A DNA stretch of 64,000 bases, from contig NZ_JAROAU010000003.1 of NCBI RefSeq assembly GCF_029433855.1, positions 1,112,729 to 1,176,728 of the forward strand. Reading direction: 5' to 3'. The position numbers and the translations under genes are program-made. Position 1 is the stretch's first letter. Every line of letters begins with the position of its first letter. Positions 9,843 to 25,007 of this stretch are shown here, piece by piece. Source of the DNA: Candidatus Kosakonia sp. 282A-S69. Its GTDB lineage: Bacteria > Pseudomonadota > Gammaproteobacteria > Enterobacterales > Enterobacteriaceae. The notes beneath the pieces were generated by a model. It saw nothing but the letters and a program-made list of their open reading frames with translations. It did no database searches and was not told where the DNA came from.

Positions 9843-10972
9843 TGAAAAAATTAAAAATTATGACCGTGGTTGGGACACGTCCCGAAATTATCCGTTTATC
9901 ACGCGTTTTAGCTAAGCTGGATGAACACTGCGAACATATTATTGTCCATACCGGTCAAAATTATGATTATGAGTTAAATGAGGTTTTCTTTAACGACCTT
10001 GGCGTGCGCAAACCAGATTATTTCCTAAACGCTGCGGGTAAAAACGCGGCTGAAACGATTGGTCAGGTCATCATCAAAGTCGATGAAGCTTTAGAGACTG
10101 AAAAACCAGAAGCTATGCTGGTGTTAGGCGACACAAACTCCTGCATTTCCGCTATCCCTGCCAAACGTCGTAAAGTTCCCATCTTCCACATGGAAGCGGG
10201 GAATCGCTGTTTCGATCAGCGCGTTCCGGAAGAGACCAACCGACGCATTGTTGACCATACTGCCGACATCAATATGACCTACAGCGATATTGCACGGGAA
10301 TATCTGCTTGCTGAAGGTATTCCAGCGGACCGCATCATCAAAACCGGCAGCCCGATGTTTGAGGTGCTTTCATACTATATGCCGCAAATTGATGGTTCGG
10401 ATGTGCTTTCACGTCTGAATCTGCAACCGGGTGAATTCTTTGTTGTTAGCGCCCATCGTGAAGAGAATGTTGATTCCCCAAAACAACTCATTAAGTTGGC
10501 GACAACGCTGAATACTATCGCTGAAAAATACAACCTTCCAGTGATCGTATCCACGCACCCGCGTACGCGTAATCGTATCAACGAGCAGGGGATCGAGTTC
10601 CATCCATTGATCAATCTGCTGAAGCCGTTAGGTTTCCATGATTACAACCACTTGCAGAAAAACTCGCGTGCGGTGCTTTCCGACAGTGGGACCATCACTG
10701 AAGAGTCCTCCATCATGAATTTCCCGGCGCTGAATATCCGCGAAGCGCATGAACGTCCTGAAGGATTTGAAGAAGCCTCTGTCATGATGGTAGGGCTTGA
10801 GTGTGAGCGCGTTCTCCAGGCGCTGGACGTACTGGCAACGCAGCCACGCGGCGAGACGCGTCTCTTACGGCAGGTGAGCGATTACAGCATGCCGAATGTG
10901 TCAGATAAAGTTGTCAGAATCGTTCACTCTTATACAGATTACGTCAAGAGAGTCGTCTGGAAAGAATATTGA
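9842..10972 (+). CDS. fnlC: UDP-N-acetylglucosamine 2-epimerase-like FnlC (WbjD/CapG family)
   Basis: A 376-residue member of the non-hydrolysing UDP-GlcNAc 2-epimerase (WecB) superfamily. It has VVGTRPEIIRLSRVL at the N-terminus, HTGQNYDYELNEVFF, HMEAGNRCFDQRVPEETNRR and the SDSGTITEESS segment of the C-terminal nucleotide domain. In this pathway it performs the final C2 epimerisation to UDP-L-FucNAc. The order fnlA-fnlB-fnlC with overlapping ends and wbuB next is the L-FucNAc module of several E. coli O-antigens. The stop shares bases with the wbuB start (TGATG). Confidence 0.94.
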   Translation: MKKLKIMTVVGTRPEIIRLSRVLAKLDEHCEHIIVHTGQNYDYELNEVFFNDLGVRKPDYFLNAAGKNAAETIGQVIIKVDEALETEKPEAMLVLGDTNSCISAIPAKRRKVPIFHMEAGNRCFDQRVPEETNRRIVDHTADINMTYSDIAREYLLAEGIPADRIIKTGSPMFEVLSYYMPQIDGSDVLSRLNLQPGEFFVVSAHREENVDSPKQLIKLATTLNTIAEKYNLPVIVSTHPRTRNRINEQGIEFHPLINLLKPLGFHDYNHLQKNSRAVLSDSGTITEESSIMNFPALNIREAHERPEGFEEASVMMVGLECERVLQALDVLATQPRGETRLLRQVSDYSMPNVSDKVVRIVHSYTDYVKRVVWKEY

Positions 10973-12183
10973 TGAAACTTGCTTTAATCATAGATGATTA
11001 CCTGCCCAAAAGTACCCGCGTCGGCGCGAAGATGTTTCATGAATTAGCTCAGGAACTTATGCGACGCGGTCACGAAGTGACGGTAATTACCCCTGATCCA
11101 GGCCTGCAACAGGAGGTGTCATCAGACACCTTTCAGGGAGTTAATACATGGCGTTTCAAAAGTGGGCCACTAAAGGATGTGAGTAGAGTTAAGCGGGCCA
11201 TCAATGAAACGCTCTTGTCCTATCGGGCGTGGAAATCCATTAAGAGTCGGATTAAAAAAGAGACTTTTGATGGTGTGGTTTATTACTCACCCTCCATATT
11301 TTGGGGGCATCTTGTTAAGAAGATTAAAGCTCGTTGTCAATGTCCAGCTTATCTTGTGTTGAGGGATATGTTCCCTCAATGGGTAATTGACGCAGGAATG
11401 TTAAAAGCGGGTTCTCCGATTGAACGTTATTTCCGTCTGTTCGAAAGATCGTCTTATCGTCAGGCAGACCATATCGGCCTCATGTCCATTAAAAACCTTG
11501 AAGTCTTCCAGATGACAAACAAGTGCTATCCTTGCGAGGTTTTGCATAACTGGGCATCTGTGAAGCCAGGGATATTAACTCAGGAATATGTGTCGTTACG
11601 TAAGCGTCTTGGCCTGGAAGATAAAGTGATTTTCTTCTATGGTGGAAATATTGGTCATGCGCAGGATATGGCAAACTTAATGCGACTCGCGCGGCGGATG
11701 GTGGAACATCCACAGGCCCATTTCCTTTTTGTTGGACAAGGTGATGAGGTAGGTTTAATTAACTCTCTGGCTACAAAGTGGGGGTTGCCAAATTTCACCT
11801 ACCTTGACTCAGTCAACCAGGAAGAATTTAAGTCCATTCTGGCTGAAGTGGATATTGGGCTATTTTCGCTCTCTGCAAAACACTCCTCGCACAATTTTCC
11901 CGGCAAGCTACTGGGTTATATGGTCAACTCGCTGCCTATATTAGGCAGCGTGAATGCCGGGAACGATCTGCTTGATATCGTTAATCAAAATAACGCAGGC
12001 TTAATTCATATCAATGGTGAAGATGACAAACTTCACACGTCTGCGCTGTTAATGCTTCAGGATAGTGATGCGCGCCGCCGTTTTGGCATCGGTGCTAATC
12101 GATTGTTACAAGAGCAGTTCTCCGTTGAGTCTGCAGCACACACGATAGAAATGAGGCTGGAGGCAGGCAATGCGATTAATTGA
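10972..12183 (+). CDS. wbuB: L-FucNAc glycosyltransferase WbuB (GT4)
   Basis: A 403-residue GT-B glycosyltransferase with the N-terminal DDYLPKSTRVGAKMFHELA, central FFYGGNIGHAQDMANLM and C-terminal HNFPGKLLGYMVNSLPILG. It resembles WbuB, which follows fnlABC in E. coli O26-type clusters and is assigned to transfer of L-FucNAc to lipid-linked GlcNAc; that assignment is family knowledge. ATG 10972 overlaps the fnlC stop by one base; a TTG three bases earlier is also in frame. The stop overlaps wbuC by 14 bp. Confidence 0.9.
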   Translation: MKLALIIDDYLPKSTRVGAKMFHELAQELMRRGHEVTVITPDPGLQQEVSSDTFQGVNTWRFKSGPLKDVSRVKRAINETLLSYRAWKSIKSRIKKETFDGVVYYSPSIFWGHLVKKIKARCQCPAYLVLRDMFPQWVIDAGMLKAGSPIERYFRLFERSSYRQADHIGLMSIKNLEVFQMTNKCYPCEVLHNWASVKPGILTQEYVSLRKRLGLEDKVIFFYGGNIGHAQDMANLMRLARRMVEHPQAHFLFVGQGDEVGLINSLATKWGLPNFTYLDSVNQEEFKSILAEVDIGLFSLSAKHSSHNFPGKLLGYMVNSLPILGSVNAGNDLLDIVNQNNAGLIHINGEDDKLHTSALLMLQDSDARRRFGIGANRLLQEQFSVESAAHTIEMRLEAGNAIN

Positions 12184-12568
12184 GAGTGAGCAGCTCGAAG
12201 CACTCTACCTACAAGCAGGGCAATCAGAACGGCTGCGTTCTCATCTGCTGTTGCATAGCTCGCATCAGGAGAAGGTGCAAAGACTGCTGATTGCTTTGGT
12301 CAGAGGCAGCTATGTTGAACCCCATTACCATGAGCTTCCACACCAGTGGGAAATGTTTATCGTCATGGAGGGACAGCTTCAGGTCTGCTTGCATGGAAAT
12401 GATGGCAAGGTCATTAAGCAATTTATTGTCGGTGAAAATACCGGAATAAGTGTGGTGGAGTTTTCTCCCGGAGACATACACAGTGTTGAATGTGTATCAC
12501 CGCGTGCACTTATGATGGAAGTGAAGGAGGGACCTTTTGATCCCTCCTTTGCTAAGGCGTTCGTTTAG
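12170..12568 (+). CDS. wbuC: WbuC cupin-fold protein
   Basis: A 132-residue single-domain cupin with RGSYVEPHYHELPHQWEMFI (metal-type histidines) and SPGDIHSVECVSPRALMMEV. WbuC follows WbuB at the end of O-antigen clusters with fnlABC; its enzymatic role is not established. The gene starts inside the last 14 bp of wbuB and ends the O-antigen cluster, with gnd 104 bp downstream under its own leader. Confidence 0.9.
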   Translation: MRLIESEQLEALYLQAGQSERLRSHLLLHSSHQEKVQRLLIALVRGSYVEPHYHELPHQWEMFIVMEGQLQVCLHGNDGKVIKQFIVGENTGISVVEFSPGDIHSVECVSPRALMMEVKEGPFDPSFAKAFV

Positions 12569-12672
12569 AAACGCATCTTACGCTATCTACCTGTGCTGAT
12601 CCTGAGTTACCATCTTCAAACATTCAAGCCGCGCATAGGTCGCGTGGTGACCACACCTGACAGGAGTATGTA

Positions 12673-14079
12673 ATGTCCAAGCAACAAATCGGCGTTGTTG
12701 GTATGGCCGTGATGGGGCGCAACCTGGCGCTGAACATTGAAAGCCGTGGCTATACCGTTTCTATCTTCAACCGCTCGCGCGAAAAAACCGAAGAAGTTGT
12801 TGCCGAGAACCCAGGCAAAAAGCTGGTTCCTTACTACACCGTACAAGAATTTGTCGAATCTCTGGAAACTCCCCGCCGCATTCTGCTGATGGTGAAAGCC
12901 GGTGCCGGTACCGATGCCGCGATTGACTCCCTGAAACCTTATCTCGATAAAGGCGACATCATCATTGATGGTGGTAATACCTTCTTCCACGACACTATTC
13001 GTCGTAACCGTGAACTCTCTGCGGAAGGCTTCAACTTTATCGGCACTGGCGTCTCCGGTGGTGAAGAGGGCGCGCTGAAAGGGCCTTCTATCATGCCTGG
13101 CGGCCAGAAAGAGGCCTATGAGCTGGTTGCGCCAATCCTGACCAAAATTGCCGCGGTAGCTGAAGATGGCGAGCCGTGCGTTACCTATATCGGTCCTGAC
13201 GGTGCCGGTCACTATGTCAAAATGGTGCACAACGGTATCGAATATGGGGATATGCAGCTGATTGCTGAAGCGTATGCCCTGCTGAAAGGCGGCCTGAACC
13301 TCTCTAACGACGAGCTGGCGAAAACCTTCAGCGAGTGGAATGCGGGCGAGCTGAGCAGCTATCTGATCGACATCACCAAAGATATCTTCACTAAGAAAGA
13401 TGAAGAGGGCACATACCTGGTTGATGTGATCCTGGATGAAGCGGCTAACAAAGGCACCGGTAAATGGACCAGCCAGAGCTCGCTGGATCTCGGCGAACCG
13501 CTGTCGCTGATTACCGAATCGGTATTCGCTCGTTACATCTCCTCGCTGAAAGAGCAGCGCGTTGCGGCGTCTAAAGTTCTCTCCGGCCCGCAGGCTAAAC
13601 CGGCTGGTGATAAAGCGGAATTCATCGAGAAAGTGCGTCGCGCGCTCTACCTGGGCAAAATCGTCTCCTACGCGCAGGGCTTCTCTCAGCTGCGTGCTGC
13701 CTCTGACGAGCACAACTGGGATCTGAACTACGGCGAAATCGCGAAGATCTTCCGCGCGGGCTGCATCATTCGCGCCCAGTTCCTGCAGAAAATCACCGAT
13801 GCCTATGCAGAAAACCCGGCTATCGCTAACCTGCTGCTGGCCCCTTACTTCAAGCAGATCGCTGATGATTACCAGCAGGCACTGCGTGATGTTGTCGCCT
13901 ATGCGGTGCAGAACGGTATTCCGGTACCGACTTTCTCCGCGGCAGTCGCGTACTATGACAGCTACCGTTCTGCAGTGCTGCCGGCGAACCTGATTCAGGC
14001 GCAGCGCGACTACTTCGGTGCGCACACTTACAAGCGCACGGATAAAGACGGCGTATTCCATACGGAATGGCTGGATTAA
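12673..14079 (+). CDS. gnd: 6-phosphogluconate dehydrogenase, decarboxylating
   Basis: A full-length 468-residue Gnd of the oxidative pentose phosphate pathway (6-phosphogluconate + NADP to ribulose 5-phosphate + CO2 + NADPH). It has the NADP loop [34 protein letters not shown] and the catalytic Lys in [17 protein letters not shown]. The ATG follows an AGGAGT site. gnd is the conserved boundary next to O-antigen clusters in Enterobacteriaceae and often takes part in recombination of the locus. The long reading frame on the opposite strand is a codon-bias shadow. Confidence 0.98.
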   Translation: MSKQQIGVVGMAVMGRNLALNIESRGYTVSIFNRSREKTEEVVAENPGKKLVPYYTVQEFVESLETPRRILLMVKAGAGTDAAIDSLKPYLDKGDIIIDGGNTFFHDTIRRNRELSAEGFNFIGTGVSGGEEGALKGPSIMPGGQKEAYELVAPILTKIAAVAEDGEPCVTYIGPDGAGHYVKMVHNGIEYGDMQLIAEAYALLKGGLNLSNDELAKTFSEWNAGELSSYLIDITKDIFTKKDEEGTYLVDVILDEAANKGTGKWTSQSSLDLGEPLSLITESVFARYISSLKEQRVAASKVLSGPQAKPAGDKAEFIEKVRRALYLGKIVSYAQGFSQLRAASDEHNWDLNYGEIAKIFRAGCIIRAQFLQKITDAYAENPAIANLLLAPYFKQIADDYQQALRDVVAYAVQNGIPVPTFSAAVAYYDSYRSAVLPANLIQAQRDYFGAHTYKRTDKDGVFHTEWLD

Positions 14080-14107
14080 TCTGATAATCATCCATTAGTT
14101 GAATATA

Positions 14108-14137
14108 AGCCCGGTTGTGAAAACCGGGCTTTTTTTT
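14108..14137 (+). terminator. Rho-independent terminator of gnd
   Basis: A 9-bp GC-rich stem (AGCCCGGTT/AACCGGGCT, loop GTGAA) is followed directly by eight T residues, 29 bp after the gnd stop codon. Confidence 0.92.
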
Positions 14138-14346
14138 CATCGAAACCGCGATAATTACGGGGGTCGGGCATTTATTTTTAGGAATAAAGCCAGGCAAAGC
14201 CAGGCAGGGCGCGCTTCGCAGCCGCTGTTTGTCTTATTGACACTCTCTCAACGGAAGAGGTAAAAACCCCAACAGTTATTGATATAAAGCGGTGGCGATG
14301 GGATCGCTACCTCCGGTTTCATACACTGACAAAAGTTGCTTATCGA

Positions 14347-15513
14347 ATGAAAATAACAATCTCCGGAACAGGTTACGTTGGGTTATCAAACGGGATCCTT
14401 ATCGCGCAGAACCATGAGGTCGTTGCGCTCGATATTGTGCAGTCCAAAGTGGATATGCTTAATGAGAAAATTTCTCCGATCGTGGATAAAGAGATTGAGG
14501 AGTATTTACAGAATAAGCCGCTCAATTTCCGCGCAACCACCGATAAGCATGACGCTTACCGCAACGCTGATTACGTCATTATTGCCACACCGACGGATTA
14601 CGACCCGAAATCCAACTACTTCAATACCAGCAGCGTAGAGTCGGTGATCCGTGATGTTCACGCCATCAACCCCCAGGCAGTGATGATCATCAAATCGACC
14701 ATTCCCGTGGGCTTCACCCAGTCGATTAAAGAGAAGCTGGGTATTGATAATGTGATTTTCTCGCCAGAATTCCTGCGTGAAGGCAGAGCGCTGTATGACA
14801 ACCTGCACCCTTCACGAATCGTGATTGGTGAGCGTTCAGAACGCGCCGAACGTTTTGCCGCACTGCTGCAGGAAGGGGCTATCAAACAGGATATCCCGGT
14901 GCTGTTTACGGACTCCACCGAAGCAGAAGCGATCAAACTGTTTGCCAACACCTATCTGGCAATGCGCGTCGCCTACTTTAACGAGCTGGACAGCTACGCT
15001 GAGAGCCTTGGCCTGAACACGCGTCAAATCATTGAGGGCGTCTGCCTTGATCCGCGCATCGGCAACCACTACAACAACCCCTCATTTGGTTACGGCGGTT
15101 ACTGCCTGCCGAAGGACACCAAGCAGCTGCTGGCGAACTATCAGTCGGTGCCGAATAACATTATTTCGGCGATCGTTGATGCTAACCGCACGCGCAAAGA
15201 CTTTATTGCTGACTCTATCCTCGCGCGTAAACCGAAAGTGGTGGGTATCTATCGCCTGGTGATGAAGAGTGGTTCAGACAACTTCCGTGCGTCGTCGATT
15301 CAGGGCATCATGAAGCGCATTAAAGCGAAGGGCGTGCAGGTTATCGTCTATGAGCCAGTGATGCAGGAAGATGAGTTTTTCCACTCGCGCGTGGTGCGCG
15401 ATCTCGAAGCGTTTAAGCAAGAGGCAGATGTGATCGTCTCCAACCGCATGGCGAGCGAACTGGCAGACGTAGAGGATAAAGTCTATACCCGCGATCTCTT
15501 CAACAATGATTAA
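14347..15513 (+). CDS. ugd: UDP-glucose 6-dehydrogenase
   Basis: A 388-residue Ugd, oxidising UDP-glucose to UDP-glucuronate for colanic acid, Ara4N-lipid A and other polymers. It has the N-terminal NAD motif [17 protein letters not shown], the STIPVGFT segment, SPEFLREG and the catalytic cysteine in [15 protein letters not shown]. Its position between gnd and wzzB is the standard enterobacterial order. The 209-bp leader between the gnd terminator and the ATG presumably carries its own promoter (PhoP/RcsB/PmrA control is known in E. coli), but I did not identify clear boxes. Confidence 0.97.
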   Translation: MKITISGTGYVGLSNGILIAQNHEVVALDIVQSKVDMLNEKISPIVDKEIEEYLQNKPLNFRATTDKHDAYRNADYVIIATPTDYDPKSNYFNTSSVESVIRDVHAINPQAVMIIKSTIPVGFTQSIKEKLGIDNVIFSPEFLREGRALYDNLHPSRIVIGERSERAERFAALLQEGAIKQDIPVLFTDSTEAEAIKLFANTYLAMRVAYFNELDSYAESLGLNTRQIIEGVCLDPRIGNHYNNPSFGYGGYCLPKDTKQLLANYQSVPNNIISAIVDANRTRKDFIADSILARKPKVVGIYRLVMKSGSDNFRASSIQGIMKRIKAKGVQVIVYEPVMQEDEFFHSRVVRDLEAFKQEADVIVSNRMASELADVEDKVYTRDLFNND

Positions 15514-15530
15514 TCTGTGATTCTTCAAAA

Positions 15531-15550
15531 GACGGCCCGGATGGGCCGTC
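15531..15550 (+). terminator. Hairpin after ugd, probable terminator or processing site
   Basis: A perfect 8-bp stem GACGGCCC/GGGCCGTC with a 4-nt loop lies 17 bp after the ugd stop. There is no T-run on the plus strand, so its terminator function is uncertain. Confidence 0.5.
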
Positions 15551-15730
15551 GATCCTCTACCGGGAAAGGTAAAAATCGCCCCGTATCCAGGAATAACAGA
15601 AATAAACTCGCCTGATGGCTTAAATAACGCCTGCTAACATTTATTTACATCGATTCCTATAGCAAAAAGAAGGCGAAACGCTAAACTCGTGCTCTATAAC
15701 TCTTTTTTATGCTTCTCATTTAGGGTGGCT

Positions 15731-16714
15731 ATGACACACGAAAAAAATAACCTGTCCTACCGACAGAATAACGACGCTGAACAAATTGATTTGGTTGATA
15801 TTTTAGCGCAAATTTGGCGTGGAAAATGGGTCGTTATCATTTTTATTTTATTTAGTATAGTTATTGCTGGGGTTTATCTCGCAACGGCAAAGGAGAAGTG
15901 GACATCTGTCGCCGTCGTCAGCTCACCTGATGCGGGTCAGATCGCCAGTTACACCAGCGCCATTAACGTGCTCAGCAACGATACTAAATTCGATACCACT
16001 GGGACGCAGCAGCGTGTTATTGCCCGCTTCAATACCGCCTTTTCCGCGTTGGTTGAAACGCTAAAAAACCAGCAGATACCAGAAAAACTGACCATCGACC
16101 CCGCCGTCCAGGGGCAGGATTTACCCTTAAAAGTCACCTATCAGGCTTCATCAGCCAGAGAGGCGCAGCAAAAACTTGCAGAGTATATTGAGCAAGTCGA
16201 TCAACAGATCTCTAAAGAGCTGGTTGATGACCTGAATATCAATATCAAAGCCCGCGCTACTGACTTGCTTGAGTCGCTTTCAACCCAAGAAAAAGTCGCT
16301 CAGGAGCAGAAAGATCTGCGGATCAAGCAGATATCTCAGGCGCTTGCTGTTGCTAAAGAGTCACAACTGCAGTCGCCACAGGTGCAACAAACAGAAAACG
16401 TCTCACAAGACACCATGTTCCTGCTTGGCAGCAGTGCGCTGGAATCGATGATTAAAAATGAGTCCTCTCGTCCTCTAGCTTTCTCTGATGAATATTACCG
16501 TGACAGAAAGAATCTTCTTGATATACAGGGGCTTAAAGTCGATCCGAAGAATATTCACGCCTATCGTTATGTCATGAAACCCACCTTACCGATTCAGCGC
16601 GACAGCCCTCGTCGTTCGCTGATAATGATTCTGTCCGTACTTCTCGGCGGTTTCATCGGAGCAGGTATTGTGCTAACACGCAACGCACTGCGAGCCTACA
16701 AGCAGCGAGCGTAA
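15731..16714 (+). CDS. wzzB: O-antigen chain length regulator WzzB
   Basis: A 327-residue polysaccharide co-polymerase (class 1). The first membrane span lies at about residues 31-51 (WVVIIFILFSIVIAGVYLA), a long periplasmic helical region follows, and the second span (IMILSVLLGGFIGAGIVL) is near the C-terminus after the conserved RYVMKPTLPIQRDSPRRSL. It sets the modal length of the Wzy-made O-antigen. The ATG at 15731 gives the usual WzzB length; an upstream in-frame GTG at 15689 is less likely. The periplasmic part differs from E. coli WzzB, as is common. Confidence 0.95.
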   Translation: MTHEKNNLSYRQNNDAEQIDLVDILAQIWRGKWVVIIFILFSIVIAGVYLATAKEKWTSVAVVSSPDAGQIASYTSAINVLSNDTKFDTTGTQQRVIARFNTAFSALVETLKNQQIPEKLTIDPAVQGQDLPLKVTYQASSAREAQQKLAEYIEQVDQQISKELVDDLNINIKARATDLLESLSTQEKVAQEQKDLRIKQISQALAVAKESQLQSPQVQQTENVSQDTMFLLGSSALESMIKNESSRPLAFSDEYYRDRKNLLDIQGLKVDPKNIHAYRYVMKPTLPIQRDSPRRSLIMILSVLLGGFIGAGIVLTRNALRAYKQRA

Positions 16715-16746
16715 AAAGAAAAACCGGGCAGTGCCCGGTTTTTTTA
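16715..16746. terminator. Bidirectional terminator between wzzB and hisI
   Basis: The stem AAACCGGGC/GCCCGGTTT has a 3-nt loop, a T-run on its right and an A-run on its left, so it can stop wzzB transcription on the plus strand and the his operon on the minus strand. Confidence 0.9.
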
Positions 16747-16756
16747 TGCCCACAGC

Positions 16757-17361
16757 TTATTGATGCCGCGCGCGCAGGTTCTCAATCACCGTCGTCAAAT
16801 CGAGCTGTTGATCCTGCAGCAGCACCAGCAGGTGATACATCAGGTCCGACGCCTCGTTAGTCAGCTCTTCCCGGTCATTTACCGTTGCCGCCAGCGCCGT
16901 CTCTACACCCTCTTCGCCAACCTTCTGCGCAATACGCTTCGTGCCGCTGGCATAGAGTTTGGCGGTGTAGGAGCTGGCCGGATCGGCGCTTTTACGCTCT
17001 GCCAGCAGCGTCTCCAGCTGATAGAGGAACAGCCACTGGTGGCTGGTGTCGCCAAAGCAGCTTGAAGTGCCTTTGTGACAGGTGGGGCCAATCGGATCCA
17101 CCAGCACCAGCAGCGTATCGTTGTCGCAATCAGGGGCGATCTTCACCACATTGAGGAAGTGCCCGGAGGTTTCGCCTTTGGTCCACAGGCGGCCTTTGGT
17201 GCGCGAGAAGAAGGTCACTTTCCCGCTCTCCAGCGTTTTTGCCAGCGCCTCCTGGTTCATATAGCCCAGCATCAGCACTTCGCCGGAGACCGCGTGTTGC
17301 ACCACGGCGGGCAGCAGACCGTCGGTTTTTTCCCAGTCCAGTTGGGAGAGTTGTTGCTCTG

Positions 17362-17368
<7 letters not shown>
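16757..17368 (-). CDS. hisI: Bifunctional phosphoribosyl-AMP cyclohydrolase / phosphoribosyl-ATP pyrophosphatase
   Basis: A 203-residue fusion (HisIE) catalysing steps 2 and 3 of histidine synthesis. The N-terminal cyclohydrolase domain has [20 protein letters not shown], the metal-binding DCDNDTLL and CHKGTSSCF; the C-terminal pyrophosphatase domain has the MazG-like [12 protein letters not shown] and [14 protein letters not shown]. It is the last gene of the his operon, overlapping hisF by 7 bp, and is followed by a bidirectional terminator. Confidence 0.97.
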
Positions 17369-22873
<5,505 letters not shown>

Positions 22874-22924
22874 ACTCTTTTCCTTATCTGGCAAACGGGA
22901 CCGCAGGCCGCACACAGCGAGGCC

Positions 22925-23824
22925 TTACTCCATCATCTTCTCAATCGGCAGTACCAGGATGGAGCTGGCGCCCAGTGCTTTCAGCTTCTCCATGGTCTCC
23001 CAGAAGAGGGTTTCGCTGCTGACCATGTGCATCGCCACGCGCTGCTGATCGCCCGCAAGCGGCAGAATGGTCGGGCGTTCAGCACCCGGCAGCAGGGCGA
23101 TGACCTCGTCCAGACGCTCGCTCGGCGCGTGCATCATGATGTATTTCGACTCCCGTGCCTGGATTACGCCCTGAATACGGGTCAGCAGTTTGTCGATCAG
23201 CTGCTGTTTGGCCTCCGGCATCTCGCCGTCGCGCTGGATCAGGCAGGCTTTCGAGCGGTAGATCACCTCGACTTCGCGCAGGCCGTTTGCTTCCAGCGTC
23301 GCACCGGTAGAGACGAGATCGCAAATCGCGTCCGCCAGACCGGCACGCGGGGCGACTTCGACCGAGCCATTCAGCAGGCAGGATTTAAAGGAGACGCCTT
23401 TCTGATCGAGGTAGCGTTTCAGCAGGTGAGGGTAGGAGGTGGCGATGCGTTTGCCGTTGAGCGACAGCGGGCCGTCCCAGGCTTCATCGACCGCCGTGGC
23501 CAGCGACAGGCGGCAGCCGCCGAAATCGAGGCGGCGCAGGGTGAAGTAGCGCGGATCTTCGCCCTGTGCGCGGCGGGTCAACAGCTCCTCTTCTAAAACG
23601 TTCTCGCCAATAATGCCGAGGTCGACCACACCATCCATGACCAGGCCTGGAATATCATCATCGCGGACACGCAGAATATCGATCGGCATATTTTCCGCGA
23701 GGGCGATTAAGCGCTGGGTGTGCAGGTTGATCTTGATACCGCAGCGGGCCAGCAGTTCGCGTGAATCGTCACTAAGACGGCCGGATTTCTGAATAGCTAT
23801 GCGTAAACGCGAGTTATCTAACAT
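22925..23824 (-). CDS. hisG: ATP phosphoribosyltransferase (HisG)
   Basis: A 299-residue long-form HisG, the first and feedback-inhibited enzyme of histidine synthesis (ATP + PRPP). It has [15 protein letters not shown] at the N-terminus, DLGIIGENV, the PRPP loop [14 protein letters not shown] and the C-terminal ACT-like histidine-binding domain from about residue 225. It is the first structural gene after the his attenuator; start ATG 23824 is 44 bp from the attenuator stem. Confidence 0.98.
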   Translation of the reverse strand: MLDNSRLRIAIQKSGRLSDDSRELLARCGIKINLHTQRLIALAENMPIDILRVRDDDIPGLVMDGVVDLGIIGENVLEEELLTRRAQGEDPRYFTLRRLDFGGCRLSLATAVDEAWDGPLSLNGKRIATSYPHLLKRYLDQKGVSFKSCLLNGSVEVAPRAGLADAICDLVSTGATLEANGLREVEVIYRSKACLIQRDGEMPEAKQQLIDKLLTRIQGVIQARESKYIMMHAPSERLDEVIALLPGAERPTILPLAGDQQRVAMHMVSSETLFWETMEKLKALGASSILVLPIEKMME

Positions 23825-23867
23825 TCTGTTGTCCTCTGTAATCCTGCTAAAATTTGTCCAAAAAAAA

Positions 23868-23894
23868 GCCCCCGGAAGGCGATCTTCCGGGGGC
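23868..23894 (-). promoter_or_regulatory. his operon attenuator terminator
   Basis: On the minus strand a strong stem (AGCCCCCGGAAG with CTTCCGGGGGCT) is followed by a run of eight or nine T residues, between the hisL stop and hisG. Together with the His-rich leader peptide this is the classical transcription attenuator: scarce charged tRNA-His stalls the ribosome in hisL and favours the antiterminator. Confidence 0.93.
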
Positions 23895-23956
23895 TCTCTT
23901 GCGTTCATGCACCACTGGAAGATCTGACTCTCTTCCAGCACACATCGCCTGAAAGA

Positions 23957-24007
23957 CTAGTCAGGGTGATGGTGATGATGGTGGTGTTTAGATGGAACGC
24001 GGTTCAT
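23957..24007 (-). CDS. hisL: his operon leader peptide, seven consecutive histidines
   Basis: A 16-residue peptide MNRVPSKHHHHHHHPD ending in TAG, read on the minus strand ahead of the attenuator. Seven tandem His codons (mixed CAC/CAT) are the regulatory signal. The E. coli peptide has the same length and the same KHHHHHHHPD end; the N-terminal residues differ. Confidence 0.96.
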   Translation of the reverse strand: MNRVPSKHHHHHHHPD

Positions 24008-24182
24008 AAAATTCTCGATGAATGCTTATTCATATGTTGGCAATTACCGTAAACCAGTTTGGGCGTTGAAGGCAAGGGCTTTTTTTTATGATTAAATCAT
24101 TTCATATTCGTTCTATGAATTGTCACTGACAGAGCGCTGGCGTAGCCTAATGCTATTCGCAGGTTGTCAGCAGGGGAGAGGC

Positions 24183-25007
24183 ATGAAAAAAGTCGCAATT
24201 GTCGGATTAGGCTGGTTGGGGATGCCGCTGGCGCTCTCATTAATGGCGCGAGGCTGGCACGTGACTGGCAGTAAGACCACGGAAGATGGCGTCGAGGCGG
24301 CGCGCATGTGCGGTATTGAAAGCTATCTGCTCAGGCTCGAACCGGAACTGGTCTGTGACGCAGACGATCTCGATGCGCTGATGAGTGTCGACGCGCTGGT
24401 GATAACACTACCTGCCCGTCGCAGCGGCCCCGGCGAGGAGTTCTATCTGCAGGCGATGCAGGAGATTGTCGACAGCGCGCTGGCGCACCGCATTCCGCGC
24501 ATACTTTTTACCAGCTCTACCTCGGTGTATGGCGATGCGCCTGGTATCGTTAAAGAGAGTACGCCGCGGCAGCCAGTGACCGCCAGCGGGCGCGTGTTGA
24601 AGGAGCTGGAGGACTGGCTGCACAATTTACCGGGTACGCAGGTCGATATTTTACGTCTGGCCGGATTAGTCGGGCCCGCTCGCCATCCGGGGCGCTTCTT
24701 CGCCGGTAAAACCGCGCCGGACGGTCAGCTTGGCGTTAACCTGGTGCATCTCGAAGATGTGATTGCCGCTATTACGCTGCTGCTGCAATCGCCGAAAGGC
24801 GGGCACATTTATAATATCTGCGCGCCCGCGCATCCGACGCGCGAAACTTTCTATCCGGCGATGGCGCGTAAGCTGGGTCTGCCAGCGCCAAACTTTACCG
24901 ATTCGCCGGCGGAAAAGCGCGGCAAAGTGGTGGATGGCAGCCGCATCTGTTATGAACTAGGCTTTGAATATCTCTACCCCGATCCCATGCAGATGCCTCT
25001 GGAGTAG
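24183..25007 (+). CDS. yeeZ: NAD(P)-dependent epimerase-like protein YeeZ
   Basis: A 274-residue Rossmann-fold protein of the extended SDR superfamily. It has the nucleotide loop VAIVGLGWLGMPLALSLMARG, FTSSTSVYGDAPG and LVHLEDVIAAITLLL; the canonical YxxxK is not obvious. Its substrate is unknown. The ATG at 24183 follows a GGGGAGAGG site; upstream in-frame codons lack support. It is divergent from the his operon as in E. coli, but the yefM-yoeB antitoxin-toxin pair that separates them in K-12 is missing. Confidence 0.9.
   Translation: MKKVAIVGLGWLGMPLALSLMARGWHVTGSKTTEDGVEAARMCGIESYLLRLEPELVCDADDLDALMSVDALVITLPARRSGPGEEFYLQAMQEIVDSALAHRIPRILFTSSTSVYGDAPGIVKESTPRQPVTASGRVLKELEDWLHNLPGTQVDILRLAGLVGPARHPGRFFAGKTAPDGQLGVNLVHLEDVIAAITLLLQSPKGGHIYNICAPAHPTRETFYPAMARKLGLPAPNFTDSPAEKRGKVVDGSRICYELGFEYLYPDPMQMPLE

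Noticed and set aside
12616-14091. Long reading frame (about 490 codons) on the minus strand opposite gnd
   Set aside because: It mirrors gnd codon bias, has no ribosome-binding site or recognisable product, and gnd itself is certain.
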